Origin: JBJXGV01 sp046160485
GTDB taxonomy: Bacteria; Orphanbacterota; Orphanbacteria; JBJXGV01
NCBI GenBank assembly: GCA_046160485.1
Contig: JBJXGV010000041.1
Location: forward strand, 1 to 34,935
Reading direction: 5' to 3'
DNA: 34,935 nt
This document shows positions 24,915-32,610 of this stretch, one piece after another. The notes under the pieces were generated by a model. It searched no databases and was not told the origin of the DNA. It worked only from the letters and a program-made list of their open reading frames with translations. Numbering within the stretch: the stretch's first letter is position 1; every line of letters begins with the position of its first letter. The position numbers and the translations under genes were made by a program.

Positions 24915-25852
24915 GACGAGGCGGCGCTTTCGTCGACAACCAGATCGAGGAAGACTTCTTCGAGCGAGTGCTCGACGCCGCGAATCTCGAGCAGTCGTCC
25001 CCCCGCGCGCAAGACGGCCGCGGCGATCTCGGGGCGGATGTCGCGATCGGCGCCGGTCGTGATCAGGAGCCGCCCGGCGCCCGCGTCGTTCACCTCGTGA
25101 ACGCCCGCGAGCGCGCGTACCGCGCCGGCGGCGGCGCTCGCACCATTCGCGTTCTCGATGACGACCTCGACGCGCCGGCCGCCCGAAAGCCGCGCCGCGA
25201 GCGCGTCGGGTGTATCGACCGCGACGACGCGTCCGCGCGCGAGGATGATCACGCGTCCGCAGATCGCGCTGACCTCCGGCAAGATGTGCGTCGAGAAGAG
25301 AATCGTCCGCTCGCCCGCGAGGCGCGATACGAGCGCACGCGTCTCCGCGATCTGCTGCGGATCGAGCCCCGCGGTCGGTTCGTCGAGAAGCAGTACGGCC
25401 GGATCGGCGAGGAGCGCTTGCGCCAGACCGACGCGTTGCCGGTAGCCGCGCGACAGGCGGCCGATCGGTTCGCGCAACACATCGGCGAGGTTCGTCTCGT
25501 CCGCGACGCGCGCGATCGCCACGCCGATACCGCGCCCGGCGAGCCCCTTCATCGACGCGGCGAACTCGAGGAAGTCCGCGACGCGCATTTCATCGTAGAG
25601 AGGAACCCGCTCGGGGAGGTAGCCGACGCGGCGGCGCGCCGCGAGGCTGTCGCGCACGGTGTCGTGGCCGTCGATCGACGCGTGCCCGGCGCTCGGCGGA
25701 ATGAGCCCCGCGAGGATGCGAAGCGTCGTCGTCTTTCCCGCGCCGTTCGGCCCGAGAAACCCGAGCACCTCGCCGCGCGACGCCGAGAAACTGACATCCG
25801 CGATCGCCGTCTTCGAGCCGAACCGCTTCGATAGGCCCTCGACGACGATCAT
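24911..25852 (-). CDS. ABC transporter ATPase (GldA-like)
   Basis: A 313-residue ATPase: Walker A GPNGAGKTT (34-42), signature LSRGY (133-137), Walker B LLLDEP (154-159), then the switch His in FSTHILPEV. A C-terminal extension of about 90 residues follows the nucleotide-binding domain. The LSRGYRQR signature is usual in GldA/CcmA-type exporters. The ATG at 25852 lacks a ribosome site but begins the ATPase domain exactly; longer frames run into shadow sequence of the upstream gene. It follows cpoB by 41 nt, so the Gld cassette may be transcribed from the tol promoter. Confidence 0.92.
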   Translation of the reverse strand: MIVVEGLSKRFGSKTAIADVSFSASRGEVLGFLGPNGAGKTTTLRILAGLIPPSAGHASIDGHDTVRDSLAARRRVGYLPERVPLYDEMRVADFLEFAASMKGLAGRGIGVAIARVADETNLADVLREPIGRLSRGYRQRVGLAQALLADPAVLLLDEPTAGLDPQQIAETRALVSRLAGERTILFSTHILPEVSAICGRVIILARGRVVAVDTPDALAARLSGGRRVEVVIENANGASAAAGAVRALAGVHEVNDAGAGRLLITTGADRDIRPEIAAAVLRAGGRLLEIRGVEHSLEEVFLDLVVDESAASS

Positions 25853-25893
25853 GAGGGGGCGCGTGCCCCGAACGCGTTTGTCACTCGGGGCGC

Positions 25894-26673
25894 CTATCTC
25901 CCGCCGGACGCCCTGTTGAGCCGCTCCTGTGCGAGCCGGGCCTCCTCGGAATTCGGAAAGCGCGCGACGAGGGACTCGAGCGTTCGCCGCGACGAATCGA
26001 TCTCGTTCTCCGTCTGGAGGCAATGCGCGACCTTCAGCAGCGCGCCCGGAACTTTGTCGCCGGCGGGCCAGCGCGACTCGACGGCAAGAAACGCCGTCAT
26101 CGCGAGCGACGTTTCCCCGCGCGCGAGATGACATTCGCCGATCCAGTACTGCGCGTTGTCGGCGAGATCGGACTGCGGGTACTGCGCGAGAAACTCGTTG
26201 AAGGCTTCGACGGCGAGATCGTAGTTCCCCTTCAAGAGTTCGAGGTAGGCCGCATCGTAAACCGCGCGCGAGTTTTCACCCGCGGCGGCCGCGGCGCGCG
26301 ACGACGAGTCCGCGGGAAACGACGCGTCGTCGGACGTCCGGAACGAGCTGCCGCGCGAGCGCCGCTCCGACTGCGACCCGAGCTGCTGCTCGAGCGCGCT
26401 CAACTTGTCGTTCAGCGTCGCAATCTCGGAGGCGGACTCCGCGCGCATCGCGCGAATCATCGCGGTCTGCTCCGCGATCGCCGTCTCGAGCGATGCGAGC
26501 CGCTCGCGATCGGCCGCGCTCTCGGCGGCCATATCCATCACGTCGGCGCGCGTCTCCTCGGTGTAACCGGGCATGCGCACGAACTGCGCCCCCCAACATC
26601 CCGCGAGCGGAAGCGTCAAAAGCGTCATCGCGATCGCGCGAACGGGGAGGCGCGATTGTCGTGCTCGAATCAT
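25894..26673 (-). CDS. cpoB: Tol-Pal system protein YbgF/CpoB, lipoprotein form
   Basis: 259 residues. A signal with lipobox LAGC (residues 23-26) predicts lipidation, unlike the soluble E. coli protein. Residues about 45-100 form a coiled coil, then a Ser-rich linker and TPR repeats (about 135-255) with NYDLAVEAFNEFLAQYPQS and NAQYWIGECHLARGE. CpoB links Tol action to cell-wall synthesis at division. It is the last gene of the tol cluster, 16 nt after pal; the Gld ATPase follows. Confidence 0.88.
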   Translation of the reverse strand: MIRARQSRLPVRAIAMTLLTLPLAGCWGAQFVRMPGYTEETRADVMDMAAESAADRERLASLETAIAEQTAMIRAMRAESASEIATLNDKLSALEQQLGSQSERRSRGSSFRTSDDASFPADSSSRAAAAAGENSRAVYDAAYLELLKGNYDLAVEAFNEFLAQYPQSDLADNAQYWIGECHLARGETSLAMTAFLAVESRWPAGDKVPGALLKVAHCLQTENEIDSSRRTLESLVARFPNSEEARLAQERLNRASGGR

Positions 26674-26689
26674 CGGCGTTCGATCCGCT

Positions 26690-27211
26690 CTAACGCTTCA
26701 CGAACGAGGCGCGGCGGTTCCTCGCCCACGCGGATTCGTCGTGGCCGGGGTCGAGCGGGCGCTCCTTGCCGTACGAAACCATCTCGAGACGGCTCGCCGG
26801 GACGCCGTAGTTCTCGAGGAAGTCCTTCGCGGAGCGGGCGCGCTTCTCGCCGAGCGCCAAGTTGTACTCGACCGTGCCGCGCTCGTCGCAATGGCCTTCG
26901 ATCATGATGCGCGTACCGGGGTTGTCCGTGAGCCACTGGCCGTGCCGCGAAAGCGTCTCGCGATCCGACGAGCGGATATCGTAGCGGTCGAAATCGAAAT
27001 GGATGTCGGCGAGGTTGTACGACGACATCGGGTCCCTCGTGTCGCCGGGAACACCATTTCCGCCGTTCTCACCCGACCCGGGAGTAGCGCTTCGCTCGCC
27101 CGTCGTGTTCGTGCCGGGTTTCGCCTTGCTGCTCGATCCGCATCCCGCGCCCATCGCGAGCGCAAGCACGAGTACCGCCATCATTCCCATCCACGTCTTC
27201 ATCGTCTTCAT
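26690..27211 (-). CDS. pal: Peptidoglycan-associated lipoprotein Pal
   Basis: 173 residues. The signal ends in a lipobox (MGAGC), then a Gly/Ser/Thr-rich linker and an OmpA-like domain with DIHFDFDRYDIR and EGHCDERGTVEYNLALGEKR, the Pal peptidoglycan-binding motif. Pal anchors the outer membrane to the wall and docks TolB. GGAGG lies 8 nt before ATG 27211; the GTG at 27220 overlaps that site and is less likely. The 88 nt between tolB and pal contain a weak TTGAAC-17-TAACCC pair, too poor to call as a promoter. Confidence 0.95.
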   Translation of the reverse strand: MKTMKTWMGMMAVLVLALAMGAGCGSSSKAKPGTNTTGERSATPGSGENGGNGVPGDTRDPMSSYNLADIHFDFDRYDIRSSDRETLSRHGQWLTDNPGTRIMIEGHCDERGTVEYNLALGEKRARSAKDFLENYGVPASRLEMVSYGKERPLDPGHDESAWARNRRASFVKR

Positions 27212-27299
27212 TGCGTCCACCTCCTACGGGGTTAGTTCTCCAAAATTGCCAGTTCAAGTTTTCATCGCGCGGCCAATCTGCCGCGTTTCCTCGAGTGAA

Positions 27300-28631
27300 C
27301 TACTTCAGCCTCGGCGACCACGTTGGCGAAAATGCATCGAGCCCGCCCGAGGGCAAGACTCGCTCATCGCTTCCATCGGCGTTCATCACCACGATCGACC
27401 GCGCGCCGCCCGAGTTGCGCGTCGCGACGATCTGCCGTCCGTTCGGCGCCCACGCGGGGTCTTCGTACAGATGCCGCCCGCGCGTGATCGGCGCCGTCGT
27501 TTGATTGACCGGATCGAGCATGTAGAGATCGAATCCGGACGAGGTCCGCGAGACGTAGACGATGCTCTGCCCGTCCGGGGACCATGCCGGCGAAGCATTA
27601 TAATCGCCTTCGAACGTTGCGCGCCTCTGATTTGAACCGTCGGATTCCATGATAAAAAGCTGCGGCGAGCCGGTGCGGTCGGACGTAAAAACGATCTGGC
27701 GCCCGGTCGGCGACCACGACGGCGACGTGTCGATCGCCTTGTTCACCGTCAGGCGCGTGAGCGACGTCGCGTCGCGCCGCATCGTGTAGATCTCCTGGTT
27801 GCCGTCCTTCGAGAGCGCGACCGCGAGGCGCTTGCCGTCGGCCGCCCACGCCGCCGCCGAGTTGAGCCCCTGGTGCTGCGCGACCGCGCCGCCTTCCGTC
27901 GCGTCGGGGCGAATCCAATAGACCGCCGCATTCCCGCGCTTAAACGACGTGTAGAGAATCGCGCCGCCGTCGGGCGACCAATCCGGAGAGATCGTGATCG
28001 ACTTGTCGTTCGTGACGCGCGTCGTGTTCGCGCCGTCGTAGTCGGTGATGTAGAGCTCTTGCCCGTCGCGGTTGCGCCCGACGAACGCGATACGCGTCCG
28101 CGCGATCCCTTCCTCGCCGGTGAGGTGAAATATGATGTCGTCGGCGTAGCGATGCGCGGTGAGCGACGCGGTGGCGGCGTCGAATTCGTAGGAGTAGCTC
28201 GCGATTCGGCGGCTCGTGCGCGGTTCGGTGAGCGTGCCCGCGAGCTCGAATCCGCGGCGCCCGCGCGAGATCTTCGCCGAGACGATGCACTCGCCCCGAA
28301 CGGGAGCGGCTTGTTCCGCAAGCGACGCGTCAGGACCTGGCGGGCGTCGAACCGTGAAGATCGCCGAGTACGCGAGGTCGCGCTCGACGATGTCGTGCAG
28401 CGCCCGCGCATGGTCGGCGATTTCGCCGATCGCCTCTTCCGCGGTGAAATCATCGAGAATGATCGTGCGCTTGCCGACCTCGGAAATGCCGATCGTAAAC
28501 TCGCGCGGGCCGCTATCGGACGCGGCCGTCTGCGCGAACGCCGCCGCGGGCCAGAGGAATGCACAGAAACTCGCGAGGAGAACGGACGCGGCGCGCCACC
28601 CGGCGGCGCGAAGACTAAGGCGCGTATTCAA
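27300..28631 (-). CDS. tolB: Tol-Pal periplasmic beta-propeller TolB
   Basis: 443 residues. A signal peptide (about 1-33, ending PAAAFA) precedes an N-terminal D1-like domain (about 40-190) and a six-bladed PD40 propeller. The blades show repeats such as SPDWSPDGG, SPSWSPTGR, SPAWSPDGQ and DPAWAPNGR. TolB binds Pal and the TolA C-terminus. The TTG start at 28631, inside the tolA/tonB gene by 17 nt, gives a clean signal peptide; an ATG at 28670 would add 13 acidic residues. GGAG lies 12 nt upstream, slightly long. Confidence 0.92.
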   Translation of the reverse strand: MNTRLSLRAAGWRAASVLLASFCAFLWPAAAFAQTAASDSGPREFTIGISEVGKRTIILDDFTAEEAIGEIADHARALHDIVERDLAYSAIFTVRRPPGPDASLAEQAAPVRGECIVSAKISRGRRGFELAGTLTEPRTSRRIASYSYEFDAATASLTAHRYADDIIFHLTGEEGIARTRIAFVGRNRDGQELYITDYDGANTTRVTNDKSITISPDWSPDGGAILYTSFKRGNAAVYWIRPDATEGGAVAQHQGLNSAAAWAADGKRLAVALSKDGNQEIYTMRRDATSLTRLTVNKAIDTSPSWSPTGRQIVFTSDRTGSPQLFIMESDGSNQRRATFEGDYNASPAWSPDGQSIVYVSRTSSGFDLYMLDPVNQTTAPITRGRHLYEDPAWAPNGRQIVATRNSGGARSIVVMNADGSDERVLPSGGLDAFSPTWSPRLK

Positions 28632-29358
28632 ATTGAAAGTGAACTCCAAGGGTTCTATCCGCGAACTCATCCGGAAGCGGCGGAAGGCTCGCGCGTTCGA
28701 CGGCGCGAAGCGCTGTTCGGTCGAAGAGGTCGTCACCGGATTTCGTTTCGATCGTCGGCCGCACAATGCGTCCGTCGCGTTCGATCTGGAAGTAGATGAC
28801 AGTGAATCGCTCCTGTCCTGCCGCGACGCTCGCGGGAGAAGACCACTCGCGCGCGACGCTGTTTTGAATCGTGACGAGGTAATACGAGAACGTGAAGTCG
28901 TCGGAGTCGACGCCGAGCGACGCGGCACCGCCTCCCGGGAGCAGGCTCGGCGGCGCGGCCGGCGAGACGACCTTTCCCTTGAAACCGCCCGTGCGAGGAT
29001 CTTCTTTCACCGAGCCTTTCGTCTGCGGCTGCGGTTTCGGCTTCTCGGCTTCCTTTTTCTTTTCCTTCTTCGGCGGCGCGGGCTTCGTTTCCGGCGCCTT
29101 CTTCGCCGTCTTCACCTGCTCTTCGCGTGGGGCGGCCTGCTTCGGGGGCGGCGCCGGCGCCGCGAGCGCGGTCTGCGGGGCCGCGTCCACGACGGTGCGC
29201 GCCACGGCGCGCGGGCCCGGAAGGTTTACCACGCGTGCCTTGATAGCGGTTCGCGGTGCCGGCGTCGGGCGCGACATCGCGATCCCGGCGAATCCGCCCG
29301 TAAGCCCGACGTGGAACACCGCCGAGATGACCATGTAGCGAACGAAACTATCGCCCAA
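28615..29358 (-). CDS. TolA/TonB-like energy transducer
   Basis: 247 residues. One N-terminal membrane helix (about 8-29) is followed by a Pro/Lys/Glu/Ala-rich periplasm-spanning region (about 60-125) and a C-terminal TonB-type domain (about 160-245) with YFQIERDGRIVRPTIE. It takes the tolA place between tolR and tolB, so it is TolA by position although its C-terminal domain reads like TonB. The TTG start at 29358 lies inside tolR by 11 nt and has GGAG 7 nt upstream. The longer frame to 29406 lies within tolR. Confidence 0.88.
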   Translation of the reverse strand: MGDSFVRYMVISAVFHVGLTGGFAGIAMSRPTPAPRTAIKARVVNLPGPRAVARTVVDAAPQTALAAPAPPPKQAAPREEQVKTAKKAPETKPAPPKKEKKKEAEKPKPQPQTKGSVKEDPRTGGFKGKVVSPAAPPSLLPGGGAASLGVDSDDFTFSYYLVTIQNSVAREWSSPASVAAGQERFTVIYFQIERDGRIVRPTIETKSGDDLFDRTALRAVERASLPPLPDEFADRTLGVHFQFEYAP

Positions 29359-29764
29359 TGAGCGGCTCCATCTCGAGGGGCTCGGTGACGAGACCGACAT
29401 CGGCAAGCCCCGCCTTGTTCATCGCGGCCATCAACCGGACGATGTATCCGTACGAAATGCTCGCGTCGCCGCGCAAAAACACGGGCGCGGTCGAGCCCGC
29501 CGGATGCACGAGCTTCAGATGCGACTCGAGATTCTCGAGCGTCACGACCGTTTGGTCGACGAGAAGCGAGCTGTCGCGCAGCACCGTCACCGTCAGACCC
29601 TGCTCCGCGGGGATCGGCGTCGCATCCGCCTTCGGCAGCTTGATCTCGACGCCTTCCTGCAAGAACGGCGCGGCAACCATGAAGATGACGAGAAGCACCA
29701 TCATCACGTCGACGAAATTCGTGACGTTGATCTCAGAGAGAATAGGATACGCGCTTCGCTTCAC
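29348..29764 (-). CDS. tolR: ExbD/TolR biopolymer transport protein
   Basis: 138 residues. SEINVTNFVDVMMVLLVIFMV is the conserved membrane helix, with the proton-path Asp in FVDVM; a periplasmic ExbD domain follows, with DASISYGYIVRLM. With TolQ it forms the proton-driven motor. The GTG start at 29764 lies 32 nt inside tolQ, preceded by GGAGAAGG; later starts would remove the helix, so the overlap is real. Confidence 0.93.
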   Translation of the reverse strand: MKRSAYPILSEINVTNFVDVMMVLLVIFMVAAPFLQEGVEIKLPKADATPIPAEQGLTVTVLRDSSLLVDQTVVTLENLESHLKLVHPAGSTAPVFLRGDASISYGYIVRLMAAMNKAGLADVGLVTEPLEMEPLIGR

Positions 29765-30500
29765 CCGCGGCCTTCTCCCCGTATCGAGCCTTGTCGAGAA
29801 TCAAACCCGAAAGGCTCTCAAGATCGCCTTCCATCGCGCGCAAACGCGCGAGGAAATGGTTGTACGCGACAGCCGCCGGAATCGCGGCGGCGAGCCCCGC
29901 CGCCGTTGCGATGAGCGCCTCGGCGATACCGGGCCCGACCGCGGCGATCGACGATGTCTCCTTCAGTCCGATCGAGAGGAACGAATTCATGATCCCCCAA
30001 ACCGTTCCGAAGAGTCCGAGGAACGGCGAGACGTTCGCGACGGTGCCGAGGCTCAAGACGCCGCGCTCGAAGCGGTCCCGCTCCGCGGTGGCGGCGCGAT
30101 CGAGCGCGCGGTGCATGCGCTCGAGGTAGTCCTCGCGACTCCCTTCGCCGCCGCTCGGGATGAACGATTCGCCCGGCAGATTCTTTCCGAACGCCTCGGC
30201 GTACGCGGCCGCAAGAAGGCTCCCCCACGGCGAGCCGCGAAGGCGTGCGTGCGCGATCCCGACATCGCCGATGCCGCCGGGCTGCGCCATGAGAAGCGTC
30301 GCCTCGCGCAGCGCTCGCCGCGCCTTGCGGAACGCGAGCATCTTTTGAAAGATGAGCGCCCAACTATAGACGGAGAGCAGGAGCGTCAAGAGCATGACAC
30401 CCTTGACGACGGGGCCCGCCTGCGCGACGAGCGCGGGGATCTGTTGCTCGATCCCGCCGCCCGGGATCGACGCCGCGAGCAGGAATACAGCGTGGTCCAT
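29733..30500 (-). CDS. tolQ: MotA/TolQ/ExbB proton channel protein
   Basis: 255 residues, three membrane helices: about 27-50, and two in the C-terminal half around GLFGTVWGIMNSF (the MotA/TolQ/ExbB hallmark) and EALIATAAGLAAAIPA. It forms the stator ring that powers Tol. The ATG at 30500 has GGAGG 5 nt upstream; the neighbouring GTG at 30503 is less favoured. It is the first gene of the tol operon, with the promoter about 100 nt upstream. The C-terminus overlaps tolR by 32 nt. Confidence 0.93.
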   Translation of the reverse strand: MDHAVFLLAASIPGGGIEQQIPALVAQAGPVVKGVMLLTLLLSVYSWALIFQKMLAFRKARRALREATLLMAQPGGIGDVGIAHARLRGSPWGSLLAAAYAEAFGKNLPGESFIPSGGEGSREDYLERMHRALDRAATAERDRFERGVLSLGTVANVSPFLGLFGTVWGIMNSFLSIGLKETSSIAAVGPGIAEALIATAAGLAAAIPAAVAYNHFLARLRAMEGDLESLSGLILDKARYGEKAAGEAKRVSYSL

Positions 30501-30600
30501 CACGTCCTCCGGCGGACGGGGCGCGCGCCAACCCAGACTCGCCTACTCAGAAAGGCTGTTAACTCGAAAGGGGATTTAGGTTTTACGAAATTGCGCGGCC

Positions 30601-30629
30601 AGTATAGGTAGGGGTCTAGAGCGCGTCAA
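30601..30629 (-). promoter_or_regulatory. Strong sigma70-like promoter of the tol-pal operon
   Basis: TTGACG (30629-30624), 17 nt, then TATACT (30606-30601) on the minus strand, each hexamer one mismatch from consensus. Transcription would begin near 30594, with a leader of about 94 nt to tolQ. It lies between the terminator of the HU-like gene and tolQ. Confidence 0.75.
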
Positions 30630-30661
30630 GACAAGCCGGAGGCCGACTGCCGGAAATGGAC

Positions 30662-30696
30662 GCGGGGTGGACGGCGCTCTCGCGCGTCCACCCCGC
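30662..30696 (-). terminator. Rho-independent-type hairpin after the HU-like gene
   Basis: A perfect 12-bp inverted repeat (GCGGGGTGGACG / CGTCCACCCCGC) with an 11-nt loop lies 24 nt past the stop of the HU-like gene. Only a short T-run (TCCATTTCC) follows, so termination may be partial; the stem may also act on either strand. Confidence 0.6.
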
Positions 30697-30719
30697 TCGT
30701 GTCTAACGCGACGCCGGTG

Positions 30720-31037
30720 TTACCAGCGCGTCGCGGGCTTGAAGCAAACCTGCTTCTTGCCCTTCATCATCTTCGTCGTACCCTTCGTCCCCTTCGTGTT
30801 CTTCGTCGTGGATGTCTTCGACGAAGCCGTCGCGGCGCGACCCGTGCTCATGCGGTACGCGTTGCGAGCGTTCGACTCATCACACCAGAACCGCCCGAAG
30901 CCAGCGATCGTGACACCGCCGCGCGCCTTCGTGTTCTTCTTGATCGCGCTGAAGCACGCGTTCACGATCTGAGTCGCGGAGTACTTGGAGCAGTTGGTCT
31001 GCCGGCAGACCTGGTTGATGAGCTGGGTCTTATTCAC
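30720..31037 (-). CDS. Divergent HU-like DNA-binding protein with Cys residues and a Lys/Thr-rich insertion
   Basis: 105 residues. The N-terminal half aligns with HU: VNKTQLINQV, an IVNACFSAIKK helix and VTIAGFGRF (42-50). The beta-arm is unusual: the RNPxTG tip becomes RNAYRMSTGR without the proline, and residues about 68-95 form a low-complexity stretch (SSKTSTTKNTKGTKGTTK) before QVCFKP, which matches the final HU strand. Cysteines occur at 11, 16, 28, 52 and 98, whereas HU normally has none. The GTG start has GGGGGA 8 nt upstream; the frame further upstream is Arg-rich shadow. It diverges from the beta-barrel gene and is followed by a hairpin terminator. A nucleoid or regulatory role is inferred. 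Confidence 0.83.
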   Translation of the reverse strand: MNKTQLINQVCRQTNCSKYSATQIVNACFSAIKKNTKARGGVTIAGFGRFWCDESNARNAYRMSTGRAATASSKTSTTKNTKGTKGTTKMMKGKKQVCFKPATRW

Positions 31038-31081
31038 TGATAGAATCCCCCTTTCCGAGGAGTTCGAGCGCCACCCGTGTC

Positions 31082-31132
31082 GCGCCTTCTCAGCGTGAGA
31101 CGCTCGAGAGAGATCGGTTCCAGAGAAGGCGC
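31082..31132. promoter_or_regulatory. Interrupted inverted repeat in the divergent intergenic region
   Basis: GCGCCTTCTC (31082-31091) and GAGAAGGCGC (31123-31132) form a perfect 10-bp stem. The enclosed 31 nt contain a second 5-bp hairpin (AGCGT-GAG-ACGCT, 31092-31104). It lies 45 nt upstream of the HU-like GTG and 34 nt before the beta-barrel ATG, so it could be a leader RNA structure for the former or an operator for both. Confidence 0.55.
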
Positions 31133-31165
31133 AAACGTTCACACTCTTAGAATCGGCGCGGGCGG

Positions 31166-32143
31166 ATGAGAGCTTTACACATTTGTCGTTCGGGGCCGCT
31201 CGGGACGCGGCGCTCGCGCTGGCGGTTCTGCGCGCGCCGGCTCGCGTGCCGCATCGGAATTGCGTTCGCGTGGGGCGCCGTCGCGGGCGCACTGGGTGGC
31301 GGCGCGCCGGCGCCGGCCGCCGCGTCGAGCGCGTGGCTGCCGAACGCTCGCGAGATTCTCGCGCGCGCGAAGTGGATCCAATCGAACTCGGACGAGGCGT
31401 TTTGCCCAGCTATCGGCGTCGATGACGAACTCGATCCGTGCGGCGACGGCGGCCGCGCGGCCTACGCGTTCGATGGCCGGTCGCGCCTTCGCTCTGGAAT
31501 CGTCGAGGCCGAGGCGGGTCTCTCGCGGGGCGTTGCGCTCGACGCGAGCCTCTCATACTCACAAGTCCGGTTCGACGACACGCTCACGCGCCGGCGTACA
31601 CGCGGGCTCGGCGATCTCCGAATCGGCGCGCGATTCGCGCTCGCGCGCGGCGCGGCGCCGGTCGCCCCGTTCGTCGCGCTGAAGATCCCGCTCGGCGACG
31701 CACCCTCGGCGCCGCAGGCGATCCAGCTCAGCGAAATGCAGCTCGACCTCGAAGCAGGGGTGTTCGCGGGCGCGTCGCTCTGGCCTCGCCCGGCGTTTCT
31801 CGCCGCGTCGTGCGGCTATCGAGTCCGCGGGGAGAACCGCGACACGCGGCGCGATCCCGGAAACGAGATCTTCGCGTCATTCGACGCGGGGATTCGCGCG
31901 GGGCGCCTGCTCGCGAAAGGCGGCGTGAGCGGGCTCTGGGGCGGCGAGACGATCGATCGCGGTACGAACGCGACCAAGATCGTCGAAGCGGGAAAACGCG
32001 CAACGCAAATCTCAGCGGGCGCGCTCTTCGATCTCTCGGCACGCGCGGCGATCGACGCCGCGATCACCGTGCCGGTCCGCGGCCGTAACTACCCGACGGG
32101 CGTCACGTTCGTCGCGGGGCTCTCCGTCCGGCTCGGCGTCTGA
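31166..32143 (+). CDS. Outer-membrane beta-barrel protein, family not recognised
   Basis: 325 residues. A long, Arg-rich N-terminus leads to a signal-like hydrophobic run (about 29-52, ending PAAASS). The mature part alternates hydrophobic residues every other position (for example VALDASLSYSQVRF, LGDLRIGARFALARG, LLAKGGVSGLWGG), with Gly/aromatic turns. It ends in VTFVAGLSVRLGV, a typical last barrel strand, though with no terminal Phe. It resembles small transporter/OMP-like proteins of unknown role. It is one of only two plus-strand genes here; it diverges from the HU-like gene and its end overlaps the YkgJ-like gene by 55 nt. Confidence 0.75.
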   Translation: MRALHICRSGPLGTRRSRWRFCARRLACRIGIAFAWGAVAGALGGGAPAPAAASSAWLPNAREILARAKWIQSNSDEAFCPAIGVDDELDPCGDGGRAAYAFDGRSRLRSGIVEAEAGLSRGVALDASLSYSQVRFDDTLTRRRTRGLGDLRIGARFALARGAAPVAPFVALKIPLGDAPSAPQAIQLSEMQLDLEAGVFAGASLWPRPAFLAASCGYRVRGENRDTRRDPGNEIFASFDAGIRAGRLLAKGGVSGLWGGETIDRGTNATKIVEAGKRATQISAGALFDLSARAAIDAAITVPVRGRNYPTGVTFVAGLSVRLGV

Positions 32144-32607
32144 GTCGCCGCGCGCGTCTCGCCGGGACGGCGCTTCCACCGCCAGTCGACACCGCGCTTC
32201 GCAAGATAGGCCTCGAGATCCTCGGGCTTCAGAAAGAGGTGTTTCTCGGGCGGCTCCTCGTTGTGGCGAACGCACTCATCGAGCGCGTAGTCGCGGCAGA
32301 CCTGCGGCCGTTTTTCGTAGATGCCGCATTGCTCCTCGTTCGTCAGCGCGCGGCACGTCGTGTCGAACTGAACGAACCAGCGCGACGAGTGATCGAGATA
32401 GACGCTCACGCCATCGTGCAGGAGGAACCAAAAGAGATTGTCGTAGTCGCGCTTCGCCGTCGGCTTGTCGATCTCGAGCGCGATGTAGTGGCAGCAGTGG
32501 CTGCACCCGGTGCACGTCAGCTCGCCGGAGGGATGCGGCGCCGGCGGCGCCCCGTACGAGGGACGCCGCATCGGAACCACGCTAGGAATCGTCAGAAGTT
32601 TTTTCAC
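32089..32607 (-). CDS. YkgJ-family cysteine-cluster protein
   Basis: 172 residues. C32-x2-C35-x2-CC (38-39) near the N-terminus and a C-terminal group TTCRAL, EQCGIYEKRPQVCRDY and DEC match the YkgJ/UPF0153 putative Fe/Zn-chelating family. The biochemical role is unknown. The GTG at 32607 lies 3 nt past the FG-GAP gene stop; an ATG at 32571 is an alternative. Both starts keep the cluster. The last 18 or so residues (TQTPSRTESPATNVTPVG) are low-complexity and are antisense to the end of the beta-barrel gene, so the tail may be a late extension. Confidence 0.84.
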   Translation of the reverse strand: MKKLLTIPSVVPMRRPSYGAPPAPHPSGELTCTGCSHCCHYIALEIDKPTAKRDYDNLFWFLLHDGVSVYLDHSSRWFVQFDTTCRALTNEEQCGIYEKRPQVCRDYALDECVRHNEEPPEKHLFLKPEDLEAYLAKRGVDWRWKRRPGETRAATQTPSRTESPATNVTPVG

Positions 32608-32610
32608 GCG

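Noticed and set aside
27212..27299. A possible separate promoter for pal (TTGAAC, 17 nt, TAACCC)
   Set aside because: The -10 is poor and the tol genes are otherwise co-transcribed.
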